DNA of 64,000 nucleotides. It comes from Muraenolepis orangiensis. Taxonomy: Eukaryota; Chordata; Actinopteri; Gadiformes; Muraenolepididae. The position numbers and the translations under genes are program-made. The DNA lies in assembly GCA_027704905.1 (NCBI GenBank), contig CM051019.1, forward strand, positions 23,683,741-23,747,740, in the 5' to 3' direction. The notes beneath the pieces are model-generated. The model did no database searches. It saw nothing but the letters and a program-made list of their open reading frames with translations, and was not told the DNA's origin. Shown in pieces: positions 10,051 through 21,100 of the stretch (its first letter is position 1; every line of letters starts with the position of its first letter).

Positions 10051-11261
10051 AACAAATGGGATGTTTTTTCCTCTCTTGTATTTGAATTGATTTGTTGATC
10101 GCTTGTTCAAGAATTGCAATTCGAACAAAACAAATACATACGTATGATCTATTTTGCAGTTTTTATTTTGTTGAAATGGATATTGACGTACGGATATTAA
10201 ACTGAAATTTTCTTCCGTACATTTGGAAGGCAATACCATTGTTAGGCCTACTGAACATAAGTAGAAATCGATATATTCTATAATTGATATATCTATATTA
10301 TGTCAGGGCATATGAACAAAGTAAACAGGGCATTTAGTAGCAGATATCTTTAATATAAAGCTCATCAAATCAATTAAAATCAACACTTAATACAATTGGA
10401 CATACGGCTAAAATGGAAGATGTCATGTCGATGACAAAGCAACTTAATACACATAATAAAGCATGTATTCGATATGAAATAATGGATATTAAATAACAGG
10501 TATTGAACTACTTTTCACTGTCCCGTCAGTTGAGTCTATGGCGCCCTCTAGTGGCCATCTAAATACTGGCCTTTTCATCATATAAGGAGAGAGCAGCCTA
10601 CTGTGTTGTTCCCAGACATCAATGAAGTAGGCTGCTGAAATTCAAGTCACTTATGAGTTGGAAGTTATTTTTCATGTTTTCGAACAAATCAACAATTCAT
10701 CAAATTTCGACATCTATATTCACACATATTTCATAGCACAATGTTTGCATATTGTTGCGTTGTTGTCTGCTTCAGTTTGCTATGTTTCTAGATGCTAACG
10801 CAACCGGAACCATGATTCTCCCGTCATGCTCACATCTACACAAACAATATGCAATACGAAAGCTGCACAGACTCCACAGACATTACAACATTATTCTTCA
10901 TATCATTGTGTTGTCGATGTATCTTTTATACTTTATCAGTTTTAGATGGAAACCCCCTTCGTCTCATAGACAATAAGAAACTTTTTAAACTCGAACTCCA
11001 TTCAACCTTAACAATGTTCCAAATTATTTAGAGCCAGCAATCGTTGGGAAAAAATTTGGAAAATGTCAGTTTTCGCAATTTCTTCAGAAAATGGCCTTTT
11101 TCCTAGTGAAGTTCGGTAAGTGGTAATTAGCGGCAATTCACTGTTTTTGCACTTTTTTAATAGCTCATATGAAAAAGCACTCAAAACAACGTGTTTACAC
11201 ACATGATGGTTAATATTATCAATGACAAGTTTTTGTTGCTATTTTAATACAATTGCTACTG
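10051..11261. other. non-coding duplicated block
   Basis: No supported gene. It is closely paralogous to 33725-34928. Small open frames of 60-74 codons occur in both copies (for example 10752-10976), but they have low-complexity products and no recognisable domain. Confidence 0.7.
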
Positions 11262-11429
<168 letters not shown>

Positions 11430-11635
11430 CTCCATTTCATCACATACTCGTCTGCGGACCTCACGTAATTTCGGCCCCTTGTTGACGTCACGTCATTTCG
11501 GCCGCTTGTTGACGGTGGCGTATGTGGCGTTGTGTATGGCGAGGTCACCGGCAATTTCGCCATATCCGGGCGGGGCCCTCACTGAGGCGTAGATCACCTG
11601 TATATTAAATGTTATATATGTTATATTGGTGACGT

Positions 11636-12086
11636 TGTCACGAGTGAGAGGGAGTGTGGGTTGGACCCCGAACGCAGACAACGACAGAGTGGAGCGATAC
11701 GAACGGCTTTATTCCTAAAGCACACAACACACAAAGTCACAAGGGTAAACGGGGAGAACTACGTGGAAGTAGAGTAGGCAGGCGACCGGGGTGCGAACTA
11801 TCTCTCCGATAGTCCGCAGGCGGGCGATCAGAACGGGTAGACGTGCAGTATACGTAACGACCTCACGCTGGGGTAAAGGATAGACAAAGTATATATACCC
11901 CAGGTGAGGTGATTAGCAATTAGACAACGGGGGATATTGAGTCCAGGTGTGTGTGTGTGTGTGTGTGGCCAGCGCACGTGGCTAGGCCACGCCCCCTGCC
12001 AACCAACGTGATTGTTGACAGGGGTGTGTGCGCCACCAGCGCACGTGGCTAGGCCACGCCCCCTGCCAACCACCGTAACCGTGACA
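11636..12086 (-). repeat. 3' LTR of non-autonomous element
   Basis: 451 bp. It contains a TATATACCCC motif near 11888 and two copies of a segment containing GCACGTGGCTAGGCCACGCC, about 60 bp apart. Confidence 0.93.
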
Positions 12087-12097
12087 GTACCCCCCCC

Positions 12098-12988
12098 TCA
12101 ACGGGCGCCTCCTGGCGTCCAACCCGGCTTGAAGGGGTGTTCCCGGTGGCAGTTGAGGGAAAATAGCAGATCCCGACTGTAGCAGCGCGGGGGCCAACCC
12201 CGCCCTTCTGGACCGTCTGCGTCCCAGTCGATGATCCGGGGGGGTGGAGGAGATTTGGTGGGCGGGTGGGGCCCGGGAAGAGAGCCACGGGGGGCTGCGG
12301 GCTGCGTGACGTCAGCAGACGGGGGCTGCGTGACGTCAGCAGACGGGGGCTGCGTGACGTCGTCGGGCGGGTACGGCGTAGCGTCCGCAGACGGGGGCTG
12401 CGTGACGTCGTCGGGCGGGAACGGCGCGGCGTCAGCAGAGGGGGGCTGCGTGACGTCGTCGGGCGGATACGGCGCGGCGTCAGCAGACGGGGGCTGCGTG
12501 ACGTCGTCGGGCGGATCCGGCGCGGCGTCAGCAGACGGGGGCCGCTTGACGTCCTCAGACGGGTGCGGAGCGACGTCGTCCGCCGGGTGCGGAGCGGCGT
12601 CGTCCGCCGGGTGCGGAGCGACGTCGTCAGCCGGGTGCGGAGCGACGTCGTCAGCCGGGTGCGGAGCGGCGCTGTCCGCCGGGTGCGGAGCGGCGTCGTC
12701 AGCCGGGTGCGGAGCGACGTCGTCAGCCGGGTGCGGAGCGGCGCCGTCAGCCGGTTGCGGAGCGGCGTCGTCAGCCGGGTGCGGAGCGGCGTCGTCAGCC
12801 GGGTGCGGAGCGACGTCGTCAGCCGGGTGCGGAGCGACGTCGTCCGCCGGAAGCAGGGCGGTCGGTGGAGGAAAACCGAAAGTCCTTGGAAATTTCGGAG
12901 CGGCCAACCACGCCCGAATATACGCAGTGTTCGCCTTTTCCTGGGCGATCAGGGTGATCCTCCACAAGTCGCAGTTGCCGGGGTCCAT
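12098..12988 (-). CDS. short gag-like ORF with 8-residue Pro/Asp repeats
   Basis: The 296-residue frame starts MDPGNCDLWRI just inside the 5' LTR and continues with about 45 non-repetitive residues. It then consists mostly of a PADDVAPH-type octapeptide array (24-bp unit) that changes into a PPDDVTQPPSADAA-type array. The tail is Pro/Arg-rich. I recognise no catalytic domain; the N-terminus may be a minimal gag that is packaged by an autonomous relative. The repeat also keeps two plus-strand frames open (12231-13016, 12266-13087), which I regard as shadows. The second genomic copy at 60367-61077 begins almost identically. Confidence 0.6.
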   Translation of the reverse strand: MDPGNCDLWRITLIAQEKANTAYIRAWLAAPKFPRTFGFPPPTALLPADDVAPHPADDVAPHPADDAAPHPADDAAPQPADGAAPHPADDVAPHPADDAAPHPADSAAPHPADDVAPHPADDVAPHPADDAAPHPADDVAPHPSEDVKRPPSADAAPDPPDDVTQPPSADAAPYPPDDVTQPPSADAAPFPPDDVTQPPSADATPYPPDDVTQPPSADVTQPPSADVTQPAAPRGSLPGPHPPTKSPPPPRIIDWDADGPEGRGWPPRCYSRDLLFSLNCHREHPFKPGWTPGGAR

Positions 12989-13004
12989 GGTGGTGAGGTC
13001 GTTC

Positions 13005-13455
13005 TGTCACGAGTGAGAGGGAGTGTGGGTTGGACCCCGAACGCAGACAACGACAGAGTGGAGCGATACGAACGGCTTTATTCCTAAAGCACACAACACA
13101 CAAAGTCACAAGGGTAAACGGGGAGAACTACGTGGAAGTAGAGTAGGCAGGCGACCGGGGTGCGAACTATCTCTCCGATAGTCCGCAGGCGGGCGATCAG
13201 AACGGGTAGACGTGCAGTATACGTAACGACCTCAAGCTGGGGTAAAGGATAGACAAAGTATATATACCCCAGGTGAGGTGATTAGCAATTAGACAACGGG
13301 GGATATTGAGTCCAGGTGTGTGTGTGTGTGTGTGTGGCCAGCGCACGTGGCTAGGCCACGCCCCCTGCCAACCAACGTGATTGTTGACAGGGGTGTGTGC
13401 GCCACCAGCGCACGTGGCTAGGCCACGCCCCCTGCCAACCACCGTAACCGTGACA
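13005..13455 (-). repeat. 5' LTR of non-autonomous element
   Basis: 451 bp, nearly identical to 11636-12086. The ORF start codon lies about 17 bases inside the element. Confidence 0.93.
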
Positions 13456-13460
13456 GACGT

Positions 13461-14002
13461 GATGGAACAACCGTTAACTGAAGGTTGTTCCATGACGTCA
13501 CTGCCTTCCATGATGTCCCGTGACCTGATGCGCTGTACCACGCTGTCACATGGGCCATGTCCAGAATCACTCACTACTCACTATATGTAGTAGTGCTGTC
13601 CCAATGTATATTGAGAATTATTTTTGCCCTAAATATATATCCCACAATGCATCAAGAAAAGTAGTCTTGACCCAAGAGTCACAAACCAAGTAGGCCTATA
13701 TATCCCACCATGCATTGCGCTGCAAGACAAATGGACAAGCGGCATCCACCAACGTAGATCTAGCACGTATAATTATGAGACAGCAATGACATCATTACCA
13801 CCATTTTGTAGTAGTTTTTTTCATTTTGCAGATGATTTCACTATATAGTCCTCTACAATGAACTCCATAGGGGGAGAAAATGGAATGAGGGAATGATTTC
13901 GGACACAGCCACGGTGCTATGCTATATTTGAATAAACAGTAAAATAGACAGCAAGCCTGAATCCATTCACTATAGCCTAATTGTATTTATTGTTGTACTT
14001 TA
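13461..14002. other. non-coding duplicated block, possible MITE
   Basis: Paralogous to 35357-35895. Near 13590-13920 the ends read GTGCTGTCCCAAT and TTCGGACACAGCCAC, loosely inverted, which hints at an old DNA transposon, but no clean duplication is visible. No gene seen. Confidence 0.4.
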
Positions 14003-14306
14003 TAGAGAACATTGTATTACACGACGCTCCCTTACAGACGGTCCTTATTGACGGTCCCTTGTACCAGTGCTAATGCGCAACCAGAACGGAACCTGCACAA
14101 TACTTGTTTAATTATTGTCATTTTACGCTGTTTCTTTGTAAGTAAAGTGATCGAACAAATGGAACTCTGTTCTTATTTATAATTAAACAATATTTGACAA
14201 ATCTTCAAGTTAAAACAACTTGATGCAGTCAAGCGGAGATCGCCGGTGCTGAGGAGGTGCAAACTAACCACGAAAAGGTAGAACGTTTGCTAAAGAATAA
14301 CTCCCA

Positions 14307-15480
14307 ATGGCGCCTGTGAATGTGATGGCGGAGTGCCCGACCGAGCATTGTGACTATGTGGCTATGCACGCGGCGGCGGCAGTGATGGCGACTATAATGA
14401 GTATACACGCCACTTTACACGTCACGGTCCCCAGTGGGCCGAATGCCAAAATGGAAAAACCCAAGCGTCCCTCCATAGCACTGGCCGGAACGGGCGAGGC
14501 CTGGTCATATTTCATAACCCGCTGGGGCGATTCAAAGACGGGTACTAAACTTGTCAGACCCGACATTGTCGCACAGCTACTGGAGTGCTGCGAGGGAGAG
14601 CTGAGAAAAGATCTCACTCGTGCAGTGGGCAGAGCCTAGCAGGCAGTGACGAAAATTACGTCCTCGCCGCCATGAAGGCGCTCGCCGTCCGAGCGGAGAA
14701 CACCATGGCAGCTCGGGTGGCTCTGTTTAACAAGCGGCAGGGACACGAGGAGCCCATCCGGTCGTTCCACGCACGCATCAAGGGGCAGGCGGACACCTGC
14801 AAGTACGGGATGAAGTGCACCAAGGCGGAGTGCGATCATGTCAATGACTTCACGGAAGATGTACTTCGCAATGTGATTGTCTGTGGCATCGTGGACCAAG
14901 AGATACAACTTGACCTGCTCGGTGAGAAGAACAAGGACATGCCGTAAAGGGACATGATGCAGTATATCGAGGCCAAGGAGTCTGGAAAGTGCTCGGCATC
15001 GCGCCTACTCGACCCTCAGAGCACGGATGCGGTCAGTAGTTTGAATCGGCGGGGGAAACAGCAGGATGTCGGCACCAGGGGAGGAGCCAGGCTGGAGAAA
15101 CCGAGGGCCAAGCTCAAAGGGGTGTGCATCTACTGTGGCAAGGTCGGCCACAGCAAGTTGCCTCAGTGAAGCACCAGACGCACCGAGTGCCCAGGCATTT
15201 CTGGGGGGCCGACCGACTGGGCCCCCGTCTGAAGAGACCGACGGGATGTACGACGAGCAGACCGCAGCCTTCGTCGAGTTATGCACAGTCACCATGGCCA
15301 GTGAGAACGATGAGTTACGCACACTCCCCCTCACTCACCACCTGTACGATGACATGCAATAAGTGGATGAAACGTGTGTCCAGCCTGCAGAGAAGAGCTA
15401 ACAGAGAAGCACTACAGAAACATTTACTCAGAATGTACGCTCAGAGCACATTCAACACGTGCCCACACCAGCCCCTACCG
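14307..15480 (+). pseudogene. Ty3/gypsy gag, broken, copy A
   Basis: Successive open stretches in different frames: 14307-14639 (start MAPVNVMAEC), 14585-14947 (capsid-like, with a CKYGMKC...CDHVNDF motif) and 14954-15169 (nucleocapsid-like, ending with CIYCGKVGHSK, the start of a zinc knuckle). Further remnants run to about 15480. In this copy a deletion removes the rest of the knuckle region that copy B keeps at about 37005-37085. Stops and frameshifts make it non-functional. Confidence 0.75.
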
Positions 15481-15505
15481 AGAATGACCGGCCCGCCACT
15501 ATGTC

Positions 15506-16540
15506 TGTGAAGTTTGTTTTTGTTTTCCCCACTTGAAGGCTCAGGCAACGTGATCAAGGAAGGATATAACTCAGACTTTTCTTTGACCTTAGTTTGTCGT
15601 TTATTTGGTTTGACAAATGGTTGTCACAATAGCAGGTTATAAACCTGAAATGGTATGAAAGGAAATGTTTCAAAATCAACATAATACACAGGCTATAATA
15701 ATATCAGTTCATTCAAATAAACAATTACCAAATGCATTTCCATTAAGAACATTCATTCAGCATTTACCAATAATCAACATTATTCTTTAAGCTTAACCAT
15801 GTGATGAATGTCATGCATCAAAATGTTCAAACAATATATTCAAACTGTTGTAATGTCAAACATTGCAGGCCTACAGCCCACGTATACACTACAGACCGCA
15901 GGAACACCATTTCCCAGGGTGCACCGGGGCCACATGTTACAAACATTCCATGCTGAGCAGAGCTAACATGCTAACATGCTAGCTAACATGCTAGGGAGCT
16001 AACAGCTAACATAAGCAAAGCACATGAACATAAAGCAAGCAAAACACACCAGGGTGCACCGGGGCCACATGTTACAAACATTCCATGCTGAGCAGAGCTA
16101 ACATGCTAACATGCTAGCTAACATGCTAGGGAGCTAACAGCTAACATAAGCAAAGCACATGAACATAAAGCAAGCAAAACACATAAAGCAAGCAGGGAAG
16201 GCGAATGTAAACATACCATTGGGCTATCACGTTCCTGGTCTGAATGCAGCCAACTCCCTGAGCAAAATGCACTACCTGAATGAGCTGGGGCTTCAATTTA
16301 AGCCCTCTGGGTGCCAGACGGTAAACCAGTCAAGCCCTGACGTGGATGCCTGATATCAATTATTATTTCTTTACTCCTAAAGTTAATTTAATTTCAATTT
16401 ACCTTTGAAAATAGTTGCAAGGAGTACATTTTATCATTTAGGGGGCATTTAAATTATACCATTTGTTTTGGATAAATAATATATGTAATTTTGAGTCAAT
16501 AGAATACATTTGGCTCTCTTTGCTCCTAAAGAGTTTAACA
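15506..16540 (-). mobile_element. solo-LTR-like insertion, 1035 bp
   Basis: The insert has TG...CA ends (TGTGAAG...GTTTAACA) and a perfect 5-bp target duplication ATGTC (15501-15505, 16541-16545). The uninterrupted sequence CACTATGTCTTATGC exists in block B at about 37389-37403. No ORF with a known domain. An internal tandem duplication of about 135 bp occurs at about 15914-16185 (motif GGTGCACCGGGGCCAC twice). Size and ends fit a solo LTR of an LTR retrotransposon; the strand is a guess. Confidence 0.8.
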
Positions 16541-16545
16541 ATGTC

Positions 16546-16797
16546 TTATGCTTGATAAGGATGTGACACCGGTTGCCTACTCACACACTAGTCACACTAC
16601 CATCCCCGTGGCCATACACTGGCAAGACGAGGTGAAAGCAGGCCTCGACCAGGACGTTTGTCTCGGCATGTTGGAGGAAGTACCCATCGGTACGCCAATA
16701 ACATGGGTACTTCCAGGTGTCACCGCATGGTAATCTGCGCAAAAAAGAAGGGCAAGCCGCAACGCACCGTCGACTTCTAGGCCTTGAACAAGCATGC
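16546..16797 (+). pseudogene. Ty3/gypsy RT N-terminal fragment, copy A
   Basis: Encodes VPIGTPITW and then, after an 11-bp insertion that shifts the frame, CHRMVICAKKKGKPQRTVDF followed by a stop and ALNKHA. This is the N-terminal part of a Ty3/gypsy reverse transcriptase. It runs into the N gap. Copy B carries the same 11-bp insertion. Confidence 0.75.
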
Positions 16798-17797
16798 NNN
16801 NNNNNNNNNNNNNNNNNNNNNNNNNNNNNNNNNNNNNNNNNNNNNNNNNNNNNNNNNNNNNNNNNNNNNNNNNNNNNNNNNNNNNNNNNNNNNNNNNNNN
16901 NNNNNNNNNNNNNNNNNNNNNNNNNNNNNNNNNNNNNNNNNNNNNNNNNNNNNNNNNNNNNNNNNNNNNNNNNNNNNNNNNNNNNNNNNNNNNNNNNNNN
17001 NNNNNNNNNNNNNNNNNNNNNNNNNNNNNNNNNNNNNNNNNNNNNNNNNNNNNNNNNNNNNNNNNNNNNNNNNNNNNNNNNNNNNNNNNNNNNNNNNNNN
17101 NNNNNNNNNNNNNNNNNNNNNNNNNNNNNNNNNNNNNNNNNNNNNNNNNNNNNNNNNNNNNNNNNNNNNNNNNNNNNNNNNNNNNNNNNNNNNNNNNNNN
17201 NNNNNNNNNNNNNNNNNNNNNNNNNNNNNNNNNNNNNNNNNNNNNNNNNNNNNNNNNNNNNNNNNNNNNNNNNNNNNNNNNNNNNNNNNNNNNNNNNNNN
17301 NNNNNNNNNNNNNNNNNNNNNNNNNNNNNNNNNNNNNNNNNNNNNNNNNNNNNNNNNNNNNNNNNNNNNNNNNNNNNNNNNNNNNNNNNNNNNNNNNNNN
17401 NNNNNNNNNNNNNNNNNNNNNNNNNNNNNNNNNNNNNNNNNNNNNNNNNNNNNNNNNNNNNNNNNNNNNNNNNNNNNNNNNNNNNNNNNNNNNNNNNNNN
17501 NNNNNNNNNNNNNNNNNNNNNNNNNNNNNNNNNNNNNNNNNNNNNNNNNNNNNNNNNNNNNNNNNNNNNNNNNNNNNNNNNNNNNNNNNNNNNNNNNNNN
17601 NNNNNNNNNNNNNNNNNNNNNNNNNNNNNNNNNNNNNNNNNNNNNNNNNNNNNNNNNNNNNNNNNNNNNNNNNNNNNNNNNNNNNNNNNNNNNNNNNNNN
17701 NNNNNNNNNNNNNNNNNNNNNNNNNNNNNNNNNNNNNNNNNNNNNNNNNNNNNNNNNNNNNNNNNNNNNNNNNNNNNNNNNNNNNNNNNNNNNNNNN
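16798..17797. other. assembly gap, 1000 N
   Basis: Exactly 1000 unresolved bases, a placeholder size. By comparison with block B it should contain the equivalent of about 37650-39165, plus the missing 5' LTR start of the chromovirus. Confidence 1.
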
Positions 17798-18092
17798 CAG
17801 GTGTTGCCCATCTTAATCAGGCCTACTGGGACTAATTAACACCTGGGATCTACCCTTCTTTAGGCTGCCGAGGACCGACGTCGGGCGTTCGGTTATTGAG
17901 AACCACCGTCACGAGAGACTGCATGTTCCAGCTCCGACCTCGCCAGATATCCAGTCCAACCCTGCCTTGTTTATGTTTTTGATGTTGGAGATATACAGTA
18001 AAGACATTTTTTCCTTTGTTTTGAGTGTCCGTGTCTCGCTACTTCTGGGTTCTTTGGCACATTTGGTTCTTCGGTCTCGCTGGGGTCTAACA
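17798..18092 (+). repeat. chromovirus 5' LTR, truncated by gap
   Basis: Matches the last 295 bp of the 3' LTR, ending GGTCTAACA. Confidence 0.92.
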
Positions 18093-18110
18093 GAATAACC
18101 GAACCATAAA

Positions 18111-21100
18111 ATGAGCCAAGCCGGGAACCCAGAAGCGGGGCACGGGACACCGTCCGAGTTACGCAGGATTGTAACGGAACAAGCCATCGAGCTTACCCAA
18201 CTGCAGGCCGAACTGGGAAAGGCTTTTCCCTCGGTCCAGTCCCAGATTGCGGTGCTGGAGAACACGTCGCAGACTACCGTCAGTACGATCACCAGTCTCA
18301 CCGCCAAGGTGGATGCTGTGTCCGGAGCCCTAGCGTCCATCCAGCGATCTCTGGACGCGTTAGCAGTCAGCACCTATCCAGCCCCAGGTTCCGGTCCGGG
18401 AACCAGTTCGTCCTACGTCCCAGCTGGCCCCGATGTCCCCGCAGGGTCAGTCGGTTGCGCTGAGCCCAGCTTGGTTAGCCCCAGATCGTTCGGGGGCGAT
18501 TTGAACCAGTGCCGTGGGTTCATTGCTCAGTGTGAGTTGCTGTTCACACATCAGCCATCCAAGTATTCCTCGGGTGGGGCCAGGATTGCTTTTGTGATGT
18601 CCCTCCTTGCCGACAGAGCTCTCAGCTGGGCGATAGCCGCGGTGAACAGCGACGGGGGTTATGCCACCGATTACCCCCTGTTCAAGCGAGAGTTTTGCGC
18701 GGTCTTTGACCATCCATTGGACGGGCTGGATTCTGCAAACCGGCTGCTAGTTTGCCGTCAGGGGTCTCGCTCAGTGGCCGATTTCACGGTGGAGTTCCGG
18801 ATCCTTGCAATTGAGAGTGGTTGGGACGATAGAGCACTCCTCTGTCTCTATCGCAAGGGCTTGAGCGATGCCGTCAAGGACCTCATCGTTCGAGACAGCC
18901 CGGAGACGCTGAGAGAGTTAATCACCCTGGCTCTCCAAATGGACTCACGGCTGCGTGAACGCCGTTTGGACCGAGCCCAGCGTTCGTTCCTTTGCCCGGC
19001 TCCCGGTCGCTCTGCCTCGGCGACCGCCACCCAGTCCGCGGCGGGCTTGGCCACGCCCCCTTTTCAGCACGCGCTGTCTGTTGACAGGTCGACGTCCGGG
19101 CCCGGAGAGCCCATGGAGATTGGCCGATCCCACCTTTCGCCAGTAAGGGGCATACGGGTGAGCAAGACATCCCTTTCCCCACCCCATAGTACGTTAAATC
19201 GTCTTTTTCCGGCCACCTTAGCCTGGGGTACGGAGACCTTGTCGGTTGGCGCTCTCATAGACTCGGGTGCCGACGAGTGTCTACTGGATGTTACTCTAGC
19301 CCGACAGGCGGGAGTCCCTTTGGTGGCTTTAGATCGCACCCTCTCTCCTCGGGCCATAGATGGGCATTCTTTGGGTACTATTACGCACGCTACTGACCTA
19401 CTCACACTCACTCTTTCGGGAAATCACTCGGAGTCCATTCGTTTTTTTGTTTTGCACGCCCCCACGGCGCCGCTTGTGTTGGGTAGACCCTGGCTGGAGA
19501 GGCACGACCCTCACATCTCCTGGGCATCTGGACGGGTTTTGGGGTGGAGTACAGCTTGTCACGCTACCTGTTTGCGTTCCGCCTTGTCTCCGTCCAGCGG
19601 TTCCAGGCCTGTGTCCTCTCCACCAGATATCACTGGGGTGCCTCACATTTATCACAACCTCTCTCTGGCGTTTAGTAAGGACAGAGCCCTCTCACTCCCC
19701 CCTCACCGGCCTTATGATTGTCCCATCGACCTCCTTCCTGGGGCCGCCCTTCCTAAGAGGCGGCTCTACAACATCTCCCAGCCGGAGAGGGAGGCAATGC
19801 GCAACTATATCGCTGAGTCCCTAGCCTCGGGCCTTATAAAGCCGTCGTCTTCGCCCCTCGCAGCGGGCTTCTTCTTCGTGGCTAAGAAGGACGGTGGCCT
19901 GAGGCCCTGTATAGACTATCGGGCACTGAACGACATCACGGTGAAGAATAGGTACCCCCTGCCACTTCTTAGTTCCACTTTCGAGCCACTCACGCACGCC
20001 CGGGTGTTCACCAAGTTGGACCTTCGAAACGCATACCACTTGGTCAGGATCAGGGAGGGGGACGAGTGGAAGACGGCCTTCAACACCCATCTCGGCCACT
20101 ATGAGTACCGCGTCATGCCGTTCGGTCTGTCCAATGCCCCCGGAGTTTTCCAAGGCCTGGTGAATGACGTGCTGAGGGACATGCTAGACATCTTTGTGGT
20201 GGTGTACCTGGACGACATCCTGATCTTCTCTAGGTCCATGGAGGAACACCACCAGCACGTCCGCCTGGTGCTACAACGGCTGTTGGAGAACAGGCTCTAC
20301 GTGAAGGCTGAGAAGTGCGTCTTCCACACCAACTCGGTGACGTATCTCGGCAACGTGGTGGAGGATGGACAGATGCGTGCAGACCCCGCCAAGATCAAGG
20401 CGGTGGAGGAATGGCCACGCCCTACTGACCGCACGCAGCTCAGGCGCTTCCTGGGTTTTGCAGGCTTTGTGCGGCGGTTCATCAAGGGGTTCAGCCAGGT
20501 GGCTGCCCCCCTCAACGCCCTCACCTCCTCCTCTCGACCATTCGTGTGGACACCTGAGGCGGAGTCGGCCTTCCGCCGACTCAAGAGTTTGTTCACCACA
20601 GCCCCGGTTCTCGTCCACCCCGACCCGGCGAGGCAGTACGTCGTCGAGGTAGATGCGTCTGACACAGGCATCGGAGCTGTTCTCTCACAGCGGTCAGAGG
20701 AGGACCACAGGGTCCACCCATGTGCCTATTTCTCTCGGCGTTTCGAACCCGCTGAGACGAACTATGATGTGGGCAACAAGGAACTGTTGGCGGTTCACGC
20801 CGCCCTGGAGGAGTGGAGACACTGGTTGGAGGGAGCGGAGCAACCGTTCATCGTGTGGTCGGATCACAAGAACCTGGCCTACGTGAGGACGGCGAAGAGG
20901 CTGAACTCCAGGCAGGCCCGCTGGGCCCTTTTCTTCAGCCGGTTCAATTTCACCCTCACCTACCGTCCGGGCTCCAAGAACGTCAGAGCTGACGCCCTCT
21001 CCCGTCAGTCCCCGGGGGAGGGTCCTGCCGTCAAGGAGAACCCCGACACCATCCTTTCCTCAGCCCGGGTGGTGGGTGTAGTCACCTGGGCCATCGAGCC

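Larger units (their letters stand above)
11636..13455 (-). mobile_element. compact non-autonomous LTR retrotransposon, copy 1
   Basis: 1820 bp with two 451-bp LTRs (11636-12086 and 13005-13455), TG...CA ends and a 5-bp target duplication GACGT (11631-11635, 13456-13460). By eye the LTRs differ at only one position (CACGCTGG versus CAAGCTGG). The internal part is only 918 bp. It has a G-rich polypurine tract next to the 3' LTR (C-run at about 12090) and one short gag-like reading frame, with no protease, RT or integrase. The empty site GACGT without insert is at about 35352 in block B. Confidence 0.95.
14003..16797 (+). mobile_element. decayed Ty3/gypsy element, copy A (cut by gap)
   Basis: A leader/LTR-like block (14003-about 14215) is followed by gag and the start of reverse transcriptase. 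It is interrupted by a later 1035-bp insertion (15506-16540) and ends at the assembly gap. Copy B at 35892-38178 shows the same lesions, so most decay predates the duplication. Confidence 0.8.

Noticed and set aside
10752..11031. Two small ORFs conserved between blocks A and B
   Set aside because: Conservation is explained by recent duplication of non-coding DNA; products show no domain.
12231..13087. Plus-strand 261- and 273-codon frames with SRVRSDVV and AGCGATSS repeats
   Set aside because: Shadows of the 24-bp repeat; the minus-strand frame has the start next to the LTR and matches the second copy.
16717..17839. Open frames of 340-372 codons across the N block
   Set aside because: They are translations of unknown bases in the assembly gap.
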